64,000 bases of DNA from an uncultured Chryseobacterium sp. (GCA_913775525.1 CAJYLH010000035.1:1-64000); one strand, 5' to 3'. Shown: positions 37,379-46,572, counted from the first letter of the stretch. Notes: a model not told the origin generated them from the sequence alone. Program-made: numbers and translations.

Positions 37379-40228
37379 TCAATGCGCTTCCAGCCAGTTA
37401 TCGCCTACGCCCACTTCAACCAATAGAGGAACCTGTGTTTCAATCGCGTTTTCCATTTCCATCTTGATGATGTTGGTAGCTACTTCCACTTCATCAACCG
37501 GAGACTCAAACACCAATTCGTCATGAACCTGGAGCAGCATCCGGGTCTTTAGTTTCTCTTTTTCCAATTCTTTCTGGATCCTGATCATAGCCATTTTCAC
37601 CACATCGGCGGCACTTCCCTGGATCGGGGCATTCACGGCATTCCTTTCGGCGTGGGCACGCACGACAAAGTTATTGGAACTGATGTCTTTCAGATGGCGT
37701 TTCCTTCCTAAAATGGTTTCCACATAGCCGATTTCCCTTGCTTTCTTCACCTGCTCCGCCATATAGGCCTTCAGTTTGGAATAGGTCTCAAAATAGGCTT
37801 CTATCATCTGCTTGGCCTCGCTTCTGGATAATCCGGTCTGCTCCGCCAGTGCAAAGGCACCCTGGCCGTATAAGATCCCGAAGTTGACGGTCTTGGCCTG
37901 GCTCCTCTGGATTTTGGATACTTCATCCAATGGAATATTAAAGAGTTTTGCAGCGGTGGAAGCGTGAATATCTTCCCCATTCTGAAAGGCTTTGATCATG
38001 TTATCTTCACCGGAAATCTCAGCAATCAGCCTCAGCTCGATCTGGGAATAGTCGGCAGAGATAATTTTTTTGCCTTCTCCGGCCACAAAAGCTCCCCTGA
38101 TCTGCTGCCCTCTGAGCGTCCGGATCGGAATATTCTGGAGGTTCGGGTTTACACTCGCCAGACGGCCGGTGGCCGCTGTAGTCTGTGAAAAGTTGGTATG
38201 GACGCGGTTATCGGATTTTTCAATCTGCGATGGCAATGCATCCACGTAGGTGGATTTCAATTTCTGATAGGTCCGGTATTCCAGGATGTGCTGGATGATT
38301 TCATGTTTCGCAGCCAGCTTCTGAAGGATATCTTCTGATGTGGCATACTGCCCGGTTTTGGTCTTCTTAGCCTTAGGGTCCAGCTGCAGTTTTTCAAACA
38401 AAATTTCACCGAGCTGTTTCGGTGAATTCACATTGAATTCTTCCCCGGAAAGTTCAAATATTTTTTGTTCCAGCTGCTTCAGGTCGTTTTCCAGGTCTAT
38501 GCTTTCCTGTGCCAGCCATTTTTCATCCAGGGAAATCCCGGCAAGTTCCATTTTTGCAAGTACTTCCATCAGCGGCATTTCGATATTGAAGAACAGGTCT
38601 TCCAGATTTTCTTTTTTCAGCTGTGGGGCAAAGAGTTCATATAACTGGAAGGTCACATCCGCATCTTCTGCCGCATAATCCGTCTGCGTCCTCAAGTCTG
38701 CATCCCGGAAATTCCCCTGGTTTTTTCCTTTTTTTCCAATGATGGTTTCAATGGAAACAGGTTTGTAGCCGAGATAAATTTCGGAAAGATAGTCCATTCC
38801 GTGCCTTCCATCCGGGTTCAGGAGGTAATGTGCGATCATGGTATCAAACATGGCTCCCTTTACGGTTATATTATACCTTCTTAGGATTTTATAGTCGAAT
38901 TTTAAATTGTGCGCAACTTTCACCAGGTCTTCTTTTTCAAAGAAAGGCCTGAAAATCTCTAAGGTCTGGAGTGCTTCTCCCTGATCTTCGGAAACCGGGA
39001 CATAATAAGCCAATCCTTTTTTGTACGAGAAACTCATGCCTACCAGTTCGGCTTCCAGCTCATTAAGTGAAGTGGTTTCGGTATCGAAACATACCACTCG
39101 TTGCTGCAAAAGGTTTCTGACCAGCATTTTTTGCGCCTTCGGATTGTCGACGAACTGATACAGGTGATCATTATGCTCAATGGTTGATTTCGTTCCTGCC
39201 GCCTGATCCAGCTCTTCATAAGTGGCAAAAAGGTCCAGCTGCCCAACGGCCTGCGCTACCTTCTGCTGAGGCGTGGTTTCAGCTATAGTGATTTCAACAT
39301 TGGTAACGGTTGTATTTCCACTTACAATAGGGGCAAAAGCCCTGTACAGGTTATCATACAGCCTTCTGAACTCGATCTCATCGAAGACTTCTTTTACCTT
39401 TTCGAAATCAGGAGTTTCAAGGTCATATTGTTCCTGATGGAATTCTACCGGGGCATCACAGATAATGGTCGCTAATTTTTTAGATAGAATCCCGCGCTCC
39501 GCAGAGGCTTCCACTTTTTCCTTCAGTTTCCCTTTCAGTTCATGGGTATTAGCCAAAAGGTTTTCGATGCTTCCGTATTCTTTCAGGAATTTCATGGCAG
39601 TCTTCTCCCCCACTCCTTCAAGTCCGGGGATATTATCCACAGAGTCGCCCATCATCGCCAGGAAGTCGATGACCTGTTTAGGATTTTCGATCTGGTATTT
39701 GGCTTTTACCTCTTCCACGCCTAAAATCTCAACCTCGCTGCCTTTCAGCCCGGGTTTGTAAATTTTGATTTTGTCCGTTACCAACTGGGCAAAATCTTTA
39801 TCCGGAGTCACCATGAATGTGGTATATCCTTCTTTTTCCGCTTTACAGGCAATCGTACCGATTACGTCATCGGCTTCATAACCGGTTACCCCTAAAATCG
39901 GGATATGCATGGCCTGCAGGATGCGGTGGATGTATGGAATAGCAGCCGTGATGGCCTCGGGTGTTTCACTTCTGTTTGCTTTATATTCAAGGAAATCTGT
40001 TGTTCTGATGCTGGCTTCTCCCACATCAAATACAACGGCAAGATGGGTAGGCCTTTCCCTCCTGATCAGCTCGATCAGGGAGTTGGTAAACCCGAAGATA
40101 GCAGAAGTATCCAGCCCTGCACTGGTAAGCCTTGGATTCCTGATCAATGCATAATATCCTCTGAAGATCATTGCATAGGCATCGATAAGAAAGAGCCTTT
40201 TATCCTGTGTTGCGTCCATATTGTCCAT
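37379..40228 (-). CDS. polA: DNA polymerase I
   Basis: The 949-residue enzyme has a 5'-3' exonuclease domain (FLIDAYAMIFRGYYA, TPDKDFAQL, GDSVDNIPGLEGVGEKTA), a 3'-5' exonuclease domain with an intact DTET motif (CFDTETTSLN), and an A-family polymerase. The polymerase shows motif A DYSQIELRLIAEISGED, motif B RSQAKTVNFGILYGQGA and motif C QVHDELVFE. It fills gaps and removes RNA primers. The start may be at 40228 or, three codons in, at 40219, because a TAnnTTTG box ends only five bases before 40228. Confidence 0.97.
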   Translation of the reverse strand: MDNMDATQDKRLFLIDAYAMIFRGYYALIRNPRLTSAGLDTSAIFGFTNSLIELIRRERPTHLAVVFDVGEASIRTTDFLEYKANRSETPEAITAAIPYIHRILQAMHIPILGVTGYEADDVIGTIACKAEKEGYTTFMVTPDKDFAQLVTDKIKIYKPGLKGSEVEILGVEEVKAKYQIENPKQVIDFLAMMGDSVDNIPGLEGVGEKTAMKFLKEYGSIENLLANTHELKGKLKEKVEASAERGILSKKLATIICDAPVEFHQEQYDLETPDFEKVKEVFDEIEFRRLYDNLYRAFAPIVSGNTTVTNVEITIAETTPQQKVAQAVGQLDLFATYEELDQAAGTKSTIEHNDHLYQFVDNPKAQKMLVRNLLQQRVVCFDTETTSLNELEAELVGMSFSYKKGLAYYVPVSEDQGEALQTLEIFRPFFEKEDLVKVAHNLKFDYKILRRYNITVKGAMFDTMIAHYLLNPDGRHGMDYLSEIYLGYKPVSIETIIGKKGKNQGNFRDADLRTQTDYAAEDADVTFQLYELFAPQLKKENLEDLFFNIEMPLMEVLAKMELAGISLDEKWLAQESIDLENDLKQLEQKIFELSGEEFNVNSPKQLGEILFEKLQLDPKAKKTKTGQYATSEDILQKLAAKHEIIQHILEYRTYQKLKSTYVDALPSQIEKSDNRVHTNFSQTTAATGRLASVNPNLQNIPIRTLRGQQIRGAFVAGEGKKIISADYSQIELRLIAEISGEDNMIKAFQNGEDIHASTAAKLFNIPLDEVSKIQRSQAKTVNFGILYGQGAFALAEQTGLSRSEAKQMIEAYFETYSKLKAYMAEQVKKAREIGYVETILGRKRHLKDISSNNFVVRAHAERNAVNAPIQGSAADVVKMAMIRIQKELEKEKLKTRMLLQVHDELVFESPVDEVEVATNIIKMEMENAIETQVPLLVEVGVGDNWLEAH

Positions 40229-40233
40229 GAGAA

Positions 40234-40241
40234 CAAAGATA
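40234..40241 (-). promoter_or_regulatory. Candidate -7 box of polA, very close to the start codon
   Basis: TATCTTTG on the minus strand. Transcription would start at or beside the first ATG, favouring the internal ATG at 40219 or a leaderless message. Confidence 0.4.
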
Positions 40242-40390
40242 AGAAATTAGTTTTCTTTTCTTCGTCCGAAAGCTGATATTGAAGAAGATCATCTGCGAAA
40301 AAACAATACGGCATCAATAGTTAGACAAAATAATTTTATTTTCATTTAACCATTAAAAAAGACCCCTGATGAGGCCTTCATGTATTGCTA

Positions 40391-40741
40391 TTAATCTATT
40401 TCCGCTTTCAGCAGGAGGTCTTGTACCTGGACTTCATCTTCACAGGTCTTTTTAAATGCGGTGATAAATTCTTTTAAATGCTCCGGATTTTCAGAGTAGG
40501 CACAGAACATATCGGCTTCCGGATCAAACTTGATGTCTCCTGCCAGATCGGGCCTTTTTTCTTCCACGAAAACTTTTGCCAGTGATGCCCAGTCGTATCC
40601 ATTTCCCTCGAAACCTTCATCCTTTCTCCATTCAAAAATCTCAGGTTTATACGTTCCTGCATTTAAACATACTGAAAATGTCTTTTCTGAGGCTACCCAA
40701 AAAAAGGGCTTGATTGCCGTTTCAAAATTGTACGCTTCCAT
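40391..40741 (-). CDS. Imm51-like immunity protein
   Basis: The 116-residue acidic protein carries FSVCLNAGTYKPEIFEWRKDEGFEGNGYDWASLAKVF as overlapping motifs and FDPEADMFCAYSENPEHLKEF. The EGFEGNGYDW and DPEADMFCAYS blocks match what I know of immunity protein 51. It is the last gene on the minus strand of the T6SS region, 118 bp downstream of the PAAR-like membrane protein, and is therefore a candidate antidote for it. Confidence 0.7.
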   Translation of the reverse strand: MEAYNFETAIKPFFWVASEKTFSVCLNAGTYKPEIFEWRKDEGFEGNGYDWASLAKVFVEEKRPDLAGDIKFDPEADMFCAYSENPEHLKEFITAFKKTCEDEVQVQDLLLKAEID

Positions 40742-40859
40742 ACTTTAAGTGAATTTAGTTTGCTGTATTAAAGTTAGGAAATTCTTTTTTTTGCGTGAAC
40801 CTTTATAACATTTATTAACGTTTGATGATGTGTTCACGATTGTTCTTTTATCAGCCAAA

Positions 40860-42125
40860 CTACGATTCTGCTCTGACACTGATAGCCGAAGTATCATCTT
40901 TAACAGCATTTTCAGCAAGTTTTCTTCTTGCATTTTCAGAGAAATATCCTCCGGCTAAGGGTACAAAGAATAAAACTAGGGAGGCTCCTTTTGTCAGAAT
41001 TGAATTCTCATTTGAAGGTGACCATTTGTTTTTTTTGATTTCGCCTTCAAGATGAGCAATGGCTTTATCTCTCATTTGTGGCTTCAACCTGATAGGCTTT
41101 GAATTTGGACTCCTCTTTATTTCGTTAAAAACATCAGGCCTTTTTTCCTGAATACTTTTTATCAAAGCCCTTGCCCGAGGGCTATTCCTCAACTGTACTT
41201 TATTCATTTTAGAGAGCTGATCAAACTGTGCTTTTAAAGCTCTGTCTTCAATGATAATTTTGCCAGTACGGTACAACTGTATTACATTAGCCAGATCCTT
41301 AATACTTGGCGGTGCTCCTGATAATGCCGTATTTTTAGTGGTTTCGACAGTTTCTTTTCCAACAGTTGCGGGATCTGACAAATCTTTTTCCTCAGCTTTG
41401 TTCATACGCTGGTAAATTTCATTGTCTGCATACTCACTGCTTCCTCTCATTACATTGCTCTGTATAGTAGTCATGGCGTATGTTGCTCCCATCCCTCCTA
41501 TCGTAAATAGAGCTCCAGAGCCTTTAAATGCAACTTTCATCGCCTTAAGAAACCCACCTCCTTTTCCCATAAAAAAGCCTGTGGCTATGGCCGCTGCAGT
41601 TGTTACAGCGGTTTCCTTAATGTTTTCATATGCAATTGCCTTTGCAGTCTGAACCGCAACATCATAGCTGATAATGGGCTGCAAAACGCCACCACTGTCA
41701 CACGTAAGCATGGATGTTTCTGTAATTGCTTTTTGCGTATCGAAGATAACACTGGATTTTTCATTGATCCACTTTCCAGCCTTCAAAGGTCCTGTGCAAT
41801 CGTGGGTAACTATAGCAATTGTCGCTGAGGCTACAAGAACAGCTGCACAGACTCCTGCAACTACCCATCCAATAGGATTGGAAGCTAAAATAAGGCCTAC
41901 CACAAGGCCTCCAATAGCCATCAACATATTCATTGGTTTTTTACAGATAAATTTCTCCTTTATATTTCTGTCACCAACAGTAAGGAAAATAAAATTTTCG
42001 TTGCCCTTATACAGAACTGTAAACTGTTTCCTCTCATATTTTGTAGCAATCAGTTTTTGAGGTCCAGTACTCTGTTGAAATGTACACACAGCCCAAGTAT
42101 CCTGGGGAATATAAGCTTTACTCAT
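40860..42125 (-). CDS. PAAR-like (DUF4280-type) protein with inserted membrane hairpin, candidate T6SS effector
   Basis: Residues 10-62 and 108-152 of this 421-residue protein align by eye with the two halves of the PAAR-like protein at 61401-61904: TWAVCTF, DRNIKEKFICKKP, then DCTGPLKAGKWI, AITETSMLTCDSGG. Between them lies a hydrophobic insertion (about 64-106; two helices). A second Ala/Gly-rich segment spans 170-225, and the basic C-terminus (230-400) is unrecognised. There is no signal peptide. The layout suggests a spike-tip protein delivering a membrane-active or C-terminal toxin. It lies downstream of vgrG, LysM and membrane-protein genes in one run. Confidence 0.6.
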   Translation of the reverse strand: MSKAYIPQDTWAVCTFQQSTGPQKLIATKYERKQFTVLYKGNENFIFLTVGDRNIKEKFICKKPMNMLMAIGGLVVGLILASNPIGWVVAGVCAAVLVASATIAIVTHDCTGPLKAGKWINEKSSVIFDTQKAITETSMLTCDSGGVLQPIISYDVAVQTAKAIAYENIKETAVTTAAAIATGFFMGKGGGFLKAMKVAFKGSGALFTIGGMGATYAMTTIQSNVMRGSSEYADNEIYQRMNKAEEKDLSDPATVGKETVETTKNTALSGAPPSIKDLANVIQLYRTGKIIIEDRALKAQFDQLSKMNKVQLRNSPRARALIKSIQEKRPDVFNEIKRSPNSKPIRLKPQMRDKAIAHLEGEIKKNKWSPSNENSILTKGASLVLFFVPLAGGYFSENARRKLAENAVKDDTSAISVRAES

Positions 42126-42158
42126 TATCGTTCAATTAATATTACCTATTATTATATA

Positions 42159-42680
42159 TTAACCATACTGAATGTAATAATACAGTTTATACATGGCTGC
42201 ACAAATCAATAGACCTATAAAAGGCATGATCAGATGTCCATACTGTAAATAATAATCATAAGAAATTCTCTTTTCAGCGATTCGGTGCTGCTGTAAGAAT
42301 TTCAGGATATTTTCTTTTTTATCTTTATCAATATAAATGGATTCATTACTATTTCTTGTACGCATTCTCAGTATAATCAATTCATTAAGAGGCAATGAAA
42401 TATAATAGCTTTCTATATCTGATATAAGGATTTCAAAGCTACTGATAGTAATTTTATCTTGGCCGAAATTAATCTCAACTGCTTTTTTCTTTAATTGATG
42501 GAGAATGAGAGCATAAGTAGTGGCAACTACCGATATATATAAAATAAAGCGGTATTTTTCGAAATAAGAACAAATAAAAATTACAAACGCAAAAATAGGA
42601 AGCCACAAATAGGCTGTTTTAATTACCGTCTGATGATAATATCCTTTGACTGAAAATACAATATTATTAATCTTGCTCAT
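42159..42680 (-). CDS. Hypothetical membrane protein coupled to the T6SS LysM gene
   Basis: The 173-residue protein has two N-terminal helices (about 22-40 and 45-62), a central soluble region (KKAVEINFGQDKITISSFEILISDIESYYISLP in pieces) and a C-terminal helix (148-166). Its ATG overlaps the LysM gene stop (ATGA), and it ends 33 bp before the PAAR-like gene. It has no recognised family. It could be immunity to, or a membrane chaperone for, the PAAR-like protein. Confidence 0.55.
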   Translation of the reverse strand: MSKINNIVFSVKGYYHQTVIKTAYLWLPIFAFVIFICSYFEKYRFILYISVVATTYALILHQLKKKAVEINFGQDKITISSFEILISDIESYYISLPLNELIILRMRTRNSNESIYIDKDKKENILKFLQQHRIAEKRISYDYYLQYGHLIMPFIGLLICAAMYKLYYYIQYG

Positions 42681-43723
42681 ATTTCTACACTTCGTAGTTC
42701 AAATTTGGTGATAGATTCGTAATTGTTTTTTACCTGTTCTTTGATTGAAGCTGTTGCATCTGTTAAAAGTTTTGAAGCCTTTTCTACTGTATAGGTGATC
42801 CGGTAGATATAATTGAATTTGGTAAAAGAATATTTAATAATCGGCTGATACATTTCTTCATATAATCTCATTATTTTGTCTTGATCCAATTGATTTTCGT
42901 CCAAAGTTCCTGTGAGACGGTATGTCACAGTATTTGCCTGATCAGAAACAATAGTCCTGGAGACATTAATTTTAAGCAGGATGTTTGGAAATAGTTGAGA
43001 TTGCTGTAGGATTGAAAACTGATCACCATTTTTCATATTGCTTTTGAGCAAAATATGGTAGAGCATATTTTTAGCTAAAACTTTACTCAGTTCTTTTGAA
43101 TCGGAAAATTCTTTGTTTCCATTTTCTATAAAATCCCGGATCGTGTCTGGATCCCTGGCCTTCATTTCATTATAAAAAGGAACCTCAGCAGCTTTGTGAA
43201 GAATAAATTCCTGCCACTTTTTTGATAGTTCGTCTTTATTGATAATATTATTTATTTCACCGTCTTCATTTTGCGTGTAAACTACATTATCTCTAATCAT
43301 TTCTATTTCCCTGATCAGATGAAATGCAGCTTCCATTTCCTGAGGTTGAATAGAATTCACATAATCTTCTAGCCTTAGCATGAATAAGATATCATCATTT
43401 TGTTTTTTGGAGCTGAGAAGATATTCTGTCTTGGTTTGGGCAGAAAAATTGGGTTTTCCATCGATGGTAATTACATTGTTCAGCTCACAACGATACCGTA
43501 CCCGCTTTGTAAAATCTATATTGGATATCCGGAAGTGTCGGGACGGATCAATCTCTAAGAAAATATACTTGAGATGAATTGGTATATTATCTCCAATGAT
43601 CACATTAGTAAGTCCACAATTCTGATTATGGGAATCAACTAAGTTCTTAACGGTTATTTCATATTTTTCAGCAATTGACTGTAAAGTATCGCCATGCTGT
43701 ATTTCATACCTGATGATTTCCAT
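42677..43723 (-). CDS. LysM-domain protein of the T6SS module (cytosolic)
   Basis: The 348-residue protein starts with a LysM domain (YEIQHGDTLQSIAEKYEITVKNLVDSHN, about residues 5-50) and has no signal peptide. The remaining 300 residues show beta-strands and a helical central part, and resemble in layout the LysM protein at 55715-56683. It starts 4 bp after vgrG and overlaps the next gene by 4 bp. Position and lack of export signal suggest an adaptor that loads cargo on VgrG or PAAR rather than a wall-binding protein; this is inference. Confidence 0.65.
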   Translation of the reverse strand: MEIIRYEIQHGDTLQSIAEKYEITVKNLVDSHNQNCGLTNVIIGDNIPIHLKYIFLEIDPSRHFRISNIDFTKRVRYRCELNNVITIDGKPNFSAQTKTEYLLSSKKQNDDILFMLRLEDYVNSIQPQEMEAAFHLIREIEMIRDNVVYTQNEDGEINNIINKDELSKKWQEFILHKAAEVPFYNEMKARDPDTIRDFIENGNKEFSDSKELSKVLAKNMLYHILLKSNMKNGDQFSILQQSQLFPNILLKINVSRTIVSDQANTVTYRLTGTLDENQLDQDKIMRLYEEMYQPIIKYSFTKFNYIYRITYTVEKASKLLTDATASIKEQVKNNYESITKFELRSVEI

Positions 43724-43727
43724 AGCA

Positions 43728-45854
43728 TTAGTTTATATCAACTTGAGACCCTGTGATTTTGGTATCCCCTTTTAAAACAATCTTTGAACTTCCCGAACCT
43801 TTAACTATTGATGAGGATTGACCTGTAACTTCTATATCTTTACTATAAACAATTATCTTCTCAGCATTAATTTCAATATAGCTTTCCCCTACTTTCAGGG
43901 TAACCTTTGTTGCACCATTGAGATCAATGACCCCATTTTTATCCATGGTCAGTATACTTTGTCCTTTTCCTACATCCGTACAGTGCTTTGAACCGGCATT
44001 GACAGTGTTATCATTTCCTACGGTAACAGTTTTATTATTATTCGCATTAGTCACGGCATTTCCCGCACCATCAAACTTCATATGGGCGCCACCCTGGTCG
44101 GTTAGGAAGACCGAGCCTTCGCCATCATTCAGCTCCAGTTTATTTCCGCTGCGGGTGCTGAGACTTTTGATGTTGTTTCCGGTACCGCCACCGCCGCCGA
44201 CCTGTCCGTGGAACATTCCTCCCATCACAAAAGGACGGTCCGGATGCTGATGGACGAAATTTATAATGACCTGATCACCGACTTCAGGAATAGCCATAAA
44301 TCCCCGGTTTTTGCTTACTTTTTCACTGCTTCCCCCATCAGGAGTCATTACCCTGATAAATTCTGTGGCCGAAGATCCATTTTGCCAGTCAAACTGTACC
44401 TGCACACGGCCCTGATTTAAGGGATCCGTATTGGAAATGACTTTTGCAAACTGTGGCTCAGCTCTGGGCAACTCGAATTCCGGACGGGGAATGTATCCGG
44501 TATCGGACGCTATGGCTTCAAAAGTTCCGATGTAATATCCTCGGGAATCCACTTCATGCTCTGTGGCAATAATCATAAGTTTGGTAAAATAAGCTGTTTC
44601 ATTGCTGCCTGTTTTACGCATTTCTACATCGGCAATGCATCCCGGATACAGGAAAGGCACTGTCGTAGATCCTGAAGTCACGAATACATCAGCAGCTTTG
44701 CTCCCGGCAGTTCCTTTCTGGGAAGCATCAATGTCCATAAAGGATATGGCTTTTATCGGAGCGACTCTCAGCGAAGGTGTGGTAAATACCTTTTCGGATA
44801 TTTCATAAGCCCGCCTGGCAATATCTGAAGTATGATTGATTTTTGAACTTCCGGTAGTCAGCTTTTCATTTTTGCTGCTGTTGTAACCGTAAAAAGAAGG
44901 ATTGACGTGCTGAGCCTTCATGGTTATTCTGATATCGGCTACGCTGCTGCCATATACCAACCTGACAGGTTTTTCCTGAGGTGGCAGTTTCCCGAAATGC
45001 AGCACTTCACCGTCATAATAAAACTGTTCTCCATATGCTTCTGCGATTCTTGCCAGATAATTATAGTGGGTTTCCTCATACTGCGAACTGTAGGAAACGT
45101 TTCCATGCTGAGCATCTACCCGGTAATCAAATTTGTTCTGCCCGAGTCCTTCTCTGATCACCTGATCTGCAATGCTGTTCAAACTAACTTCCTGGCTGCC
45201 GCCGAAACTCTGGATGTGTGGCGCAGCATCCAGAAGAACAGTAGGACTGAATCCGCTGAGGACAATATTTCCCAGGCTGCCTTTTTCCTGACTGAAACCC
45301 ACTTCCGTAATCACACCCACAAAACTTCTTTCCGGGCTGCTTTCAAGATCTTTATACCTGAAAACAACAGTGATCCTTTTGCCTAAAAAATTCTGGGCTT
45401 CTTCCAGGTTATGATTTTCAGGCTTACCAAGGCTGTCATAAGCAAGCATCAGATCAAATTCATGATGTTTTACAGCACTCTGCCTGAGTTTAAAGTGTTT
45501 AAAATGACTGATTATTTTACCTTCGATAACAATATCCAGCCTGACTACACGGTTGATTCCCAATAGCTGGCTTTCTGCGATGGCAACCGCATTATGAATT
45601 TTAGAGGTAGGCTGCCGTGACCATATCCTGTCTTTGGTAAGGACAGGATCTGTTGCTCTTGAAGCCTCGTTCATAAACATCTCCCTGCCATCCTGATCAA
45701 TGCCGGTATAGCCTGATTGTGAAGATGCTGAAGGCACCTGTTGCTGAAAGGGCTCTGAAACTGATTGCCGGGGTTTCTGTGACAGCTTTAAAACGGAGTT
45801 TTCCGGTACCTGATCCGGCCCGGAATTTATTTTTGATTCATCATTCTTAATCAT
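43728..45854 (-). CDS. tssI: VgrG spike protein, copy 2
   Basis: The 708-residue T6SS spike protein has a gp27-like region (KHFKLRQSAVKHHEFDLMLAYD, SSQYEETHYNYLARIAEAYGEQFYYDGEVLHFGKLPP) and a gp5/OB-fold region (QGRVQVQFDW, FMAIPEVGDQVIINFVHQHPDRPFVMGGMFHG). The C-terminal part is a beta-helix (SIVKGSGSSKIVLKGDTKITGSQVDIN in pieces). Compared with the copy at 49504 it has about 70 extra N-terminal residues rich in Gln, Ser and Pro. No C-terminal toxin domain is fused. Downstream genes are the likely cargo. Confidence 0.93.
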   Translation of the reverse strand: MIKNDESKINSGPDQVPENSVLKLSQKPRQSVSEPFQQQVPSASSQSGYTGIDQDGREMFMNEASRATDPVLTKDRIWSRQPTSKIHNAVAIAESQLLGINRVVRLDIVIEGKIISHFKHFKLRQSAVKHHEFDLMLAYDSLGKPENHNLEEAQNFLGKRITVVFRYKDLESSPERSFVGVITEVGFSQEKGSLGNIVLSGFSPTVLLDAAPHIQSFGGSQEVSLNSIADQVIREGLGQNKFDYRVDAQHGNVSYSSQYEETHYNYLARIAEAYGEQFYYDGEVLHFGKLPPQEKPVRLVYGSSVADIRITMKAQHVNPSFYGYNSSKNEKLTTGSSKINHTSDIARRAYEISEKVFTTPSLRVAPIKAISFMDIDASQKGTAGSKAADVFVTSGSTTVPFLYPGCIADVEMRKTGSNETAYFTKLMIIATEHEVDSRGYYIGTFEAIASDTGYIPRPEFELPRAEPQFAKVISNTDPLNQGRVQVQFDWQNGSSATEFIRVMTPDGGSSEKVSKNRGFMAIPEVGDQVIINFVHQHPDRPFVMGGMFHGQVGGGGGTGNNIKSLSTRSGNKLELNDGEGSVFLTDQGGAHMKFDGAGNAVTNANNNKTVTVGNDNTVNAGSKHCTDVGKGQSILTMDKNGVIDLNGATKVTLKVGESYIEINAEKIIVYSKDIEVTGQSSSIVKGSGSSKIVLKGDTKITGSQVDIN

Positions 45855-45928
45855 AATTTTTTGTTTTGAGTAATTTGACAGCGCATTGATTCAATACCAC
45901 CGCTTATGAATTCTTCAAATAAAAAATA

Positions 45929-45936
45929 CAAATATA
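45929..45936 (-). promoter_or_regulatory. Candidate -7 box of vgrG copy 2
   Basis: TATATTTG on the minus strand lies 74 bp upstream of the ATG at 45854. Confidence 0.3.
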
Positions 45937-45969
45937 ACGCTGATACATTCAGACCGTTATGGAATAAAC

Positions 45970-46010
45970 AGGACAGAACAGATCACTTTTACATGTTTGC
46001 TGTTCTGCCT
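45970..46010. terminator. Hairpin after tssD copy 2
   Basis: CAGAACAG pairs with CTGTTCTG, extended by AGG/CCT after a one-base bulge, with an 18-nt loop. It lies 37 bp beyond the tssD stop and may attenuate read-through into vgrG. Confidence 0.4.
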
Positions 46011-46046
46011 GCTGTGTTTAATTTAGTAAGATGATTAATTGACTGT

Positions 46047-46460
46047 TTAGTTGGGTCCTGATCCTGGCCATACTCCGTTATAATCAGAGTTTCCGTATGT
46101 GATTTTTTCTGCGCTTACCACGAAGCTGATCAGCATATTGTTGGTATCAATAGCGTCGAAGTCCACTTCGTGCTGGATGACATATCCGTTTTCCCAGTTC
46201 AGGGTAATCAGGGTACCTTCCTCATGGGATTTGTTGAAGGTAATTTCTCCTGAAGTGGGTTTGTATTTTCCGTTCAGCAAGCTTTCCAGGATGTCTGACT
46301 GCTCTGTAGCTTCTACGGATAATTTAATGATTGCGTTGGAAGGATCTGAGGCTACTCTTCCGGATACATCCGTAGATCTGGAAACACTGTAGTTCAGTTT
46401 TAATAATTTCTGACCCTCTCCTCCGTTGAATTTTAAGATTCCTCTTGAATTGCTTGCCAT
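46047..46460 (-). CDS. tssD: T6SS tube protein TssD (Hcp), copy 2
   Basis: The 137-residue Bacteroidetes-type Hcp carries GILKFNGGEGQKLLKLNYSVSRSTDVSGRV, in parts, and ENGYVIQHEVDFDAID and LISFVVSAEKI. Hexamers stack into the tube expelled from the cell. It is nearly identical to the copy at 55168-55569 through residue 121, then differs: this copy ends SDYNGVWPGSGPN. The two share leader, -7 box and upstream operator. Confidence 0.95.
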   Translation of the reverse strand: MASNSRGILKFNGGEGQKLLKLNYSVSRSTDVSGRVASDPSNAIIKLSVEATEQSDILESLLNGKYKPTSGEITFNKSHEEGTLITLNWENGYVIQHEVDFDAIDTNNMLISFVVSAEKITYGNSDYNGVWPGSGPN

Positions 46461-46463
46461 GAT

Positions 46464-46485
46464 TTGTAAATTTTAATCGTTAATA
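46464..46485 (-). promoter_or_regulatory. Conserved 22-nt leader block of tssD copy 2
   Basis: These 22 bases immediately upstream of the start codon are identical to 55572-55593 before tssD copy 1. They include AATCGTTAA on the plus strand and probably hold the ribosome-binding region. Confidence 0.6.
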
Positions 46486-46514
46486 TTTTGTGACTTGGTG
46501 TCTGATTGTGTTAA

Positions 46515-46522
46515 CAAATATA
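46515..46522 (-). promoter_or_regulatory. Candidate -7 box of tssD copy 2
   Basis: TATATTTG on the minus strand lies 54 bp upstream of the ATG. Its distance to the operator (51 bp) equals that at tssD copy 1. Confidence 0.5.
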
Positions 46523-46572
46523 GAGGTCCTGTAATTCCCACAAAAGTTTTTAGCATTCAATTTCGTTTATTG

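Noticed and set aside
40355-40380. Terminator hairpin after the Imm51-like gene
   Set aside because: AAGACCCC and GAGGCCTT pair with two mismatches in eight positions, too weak to call.
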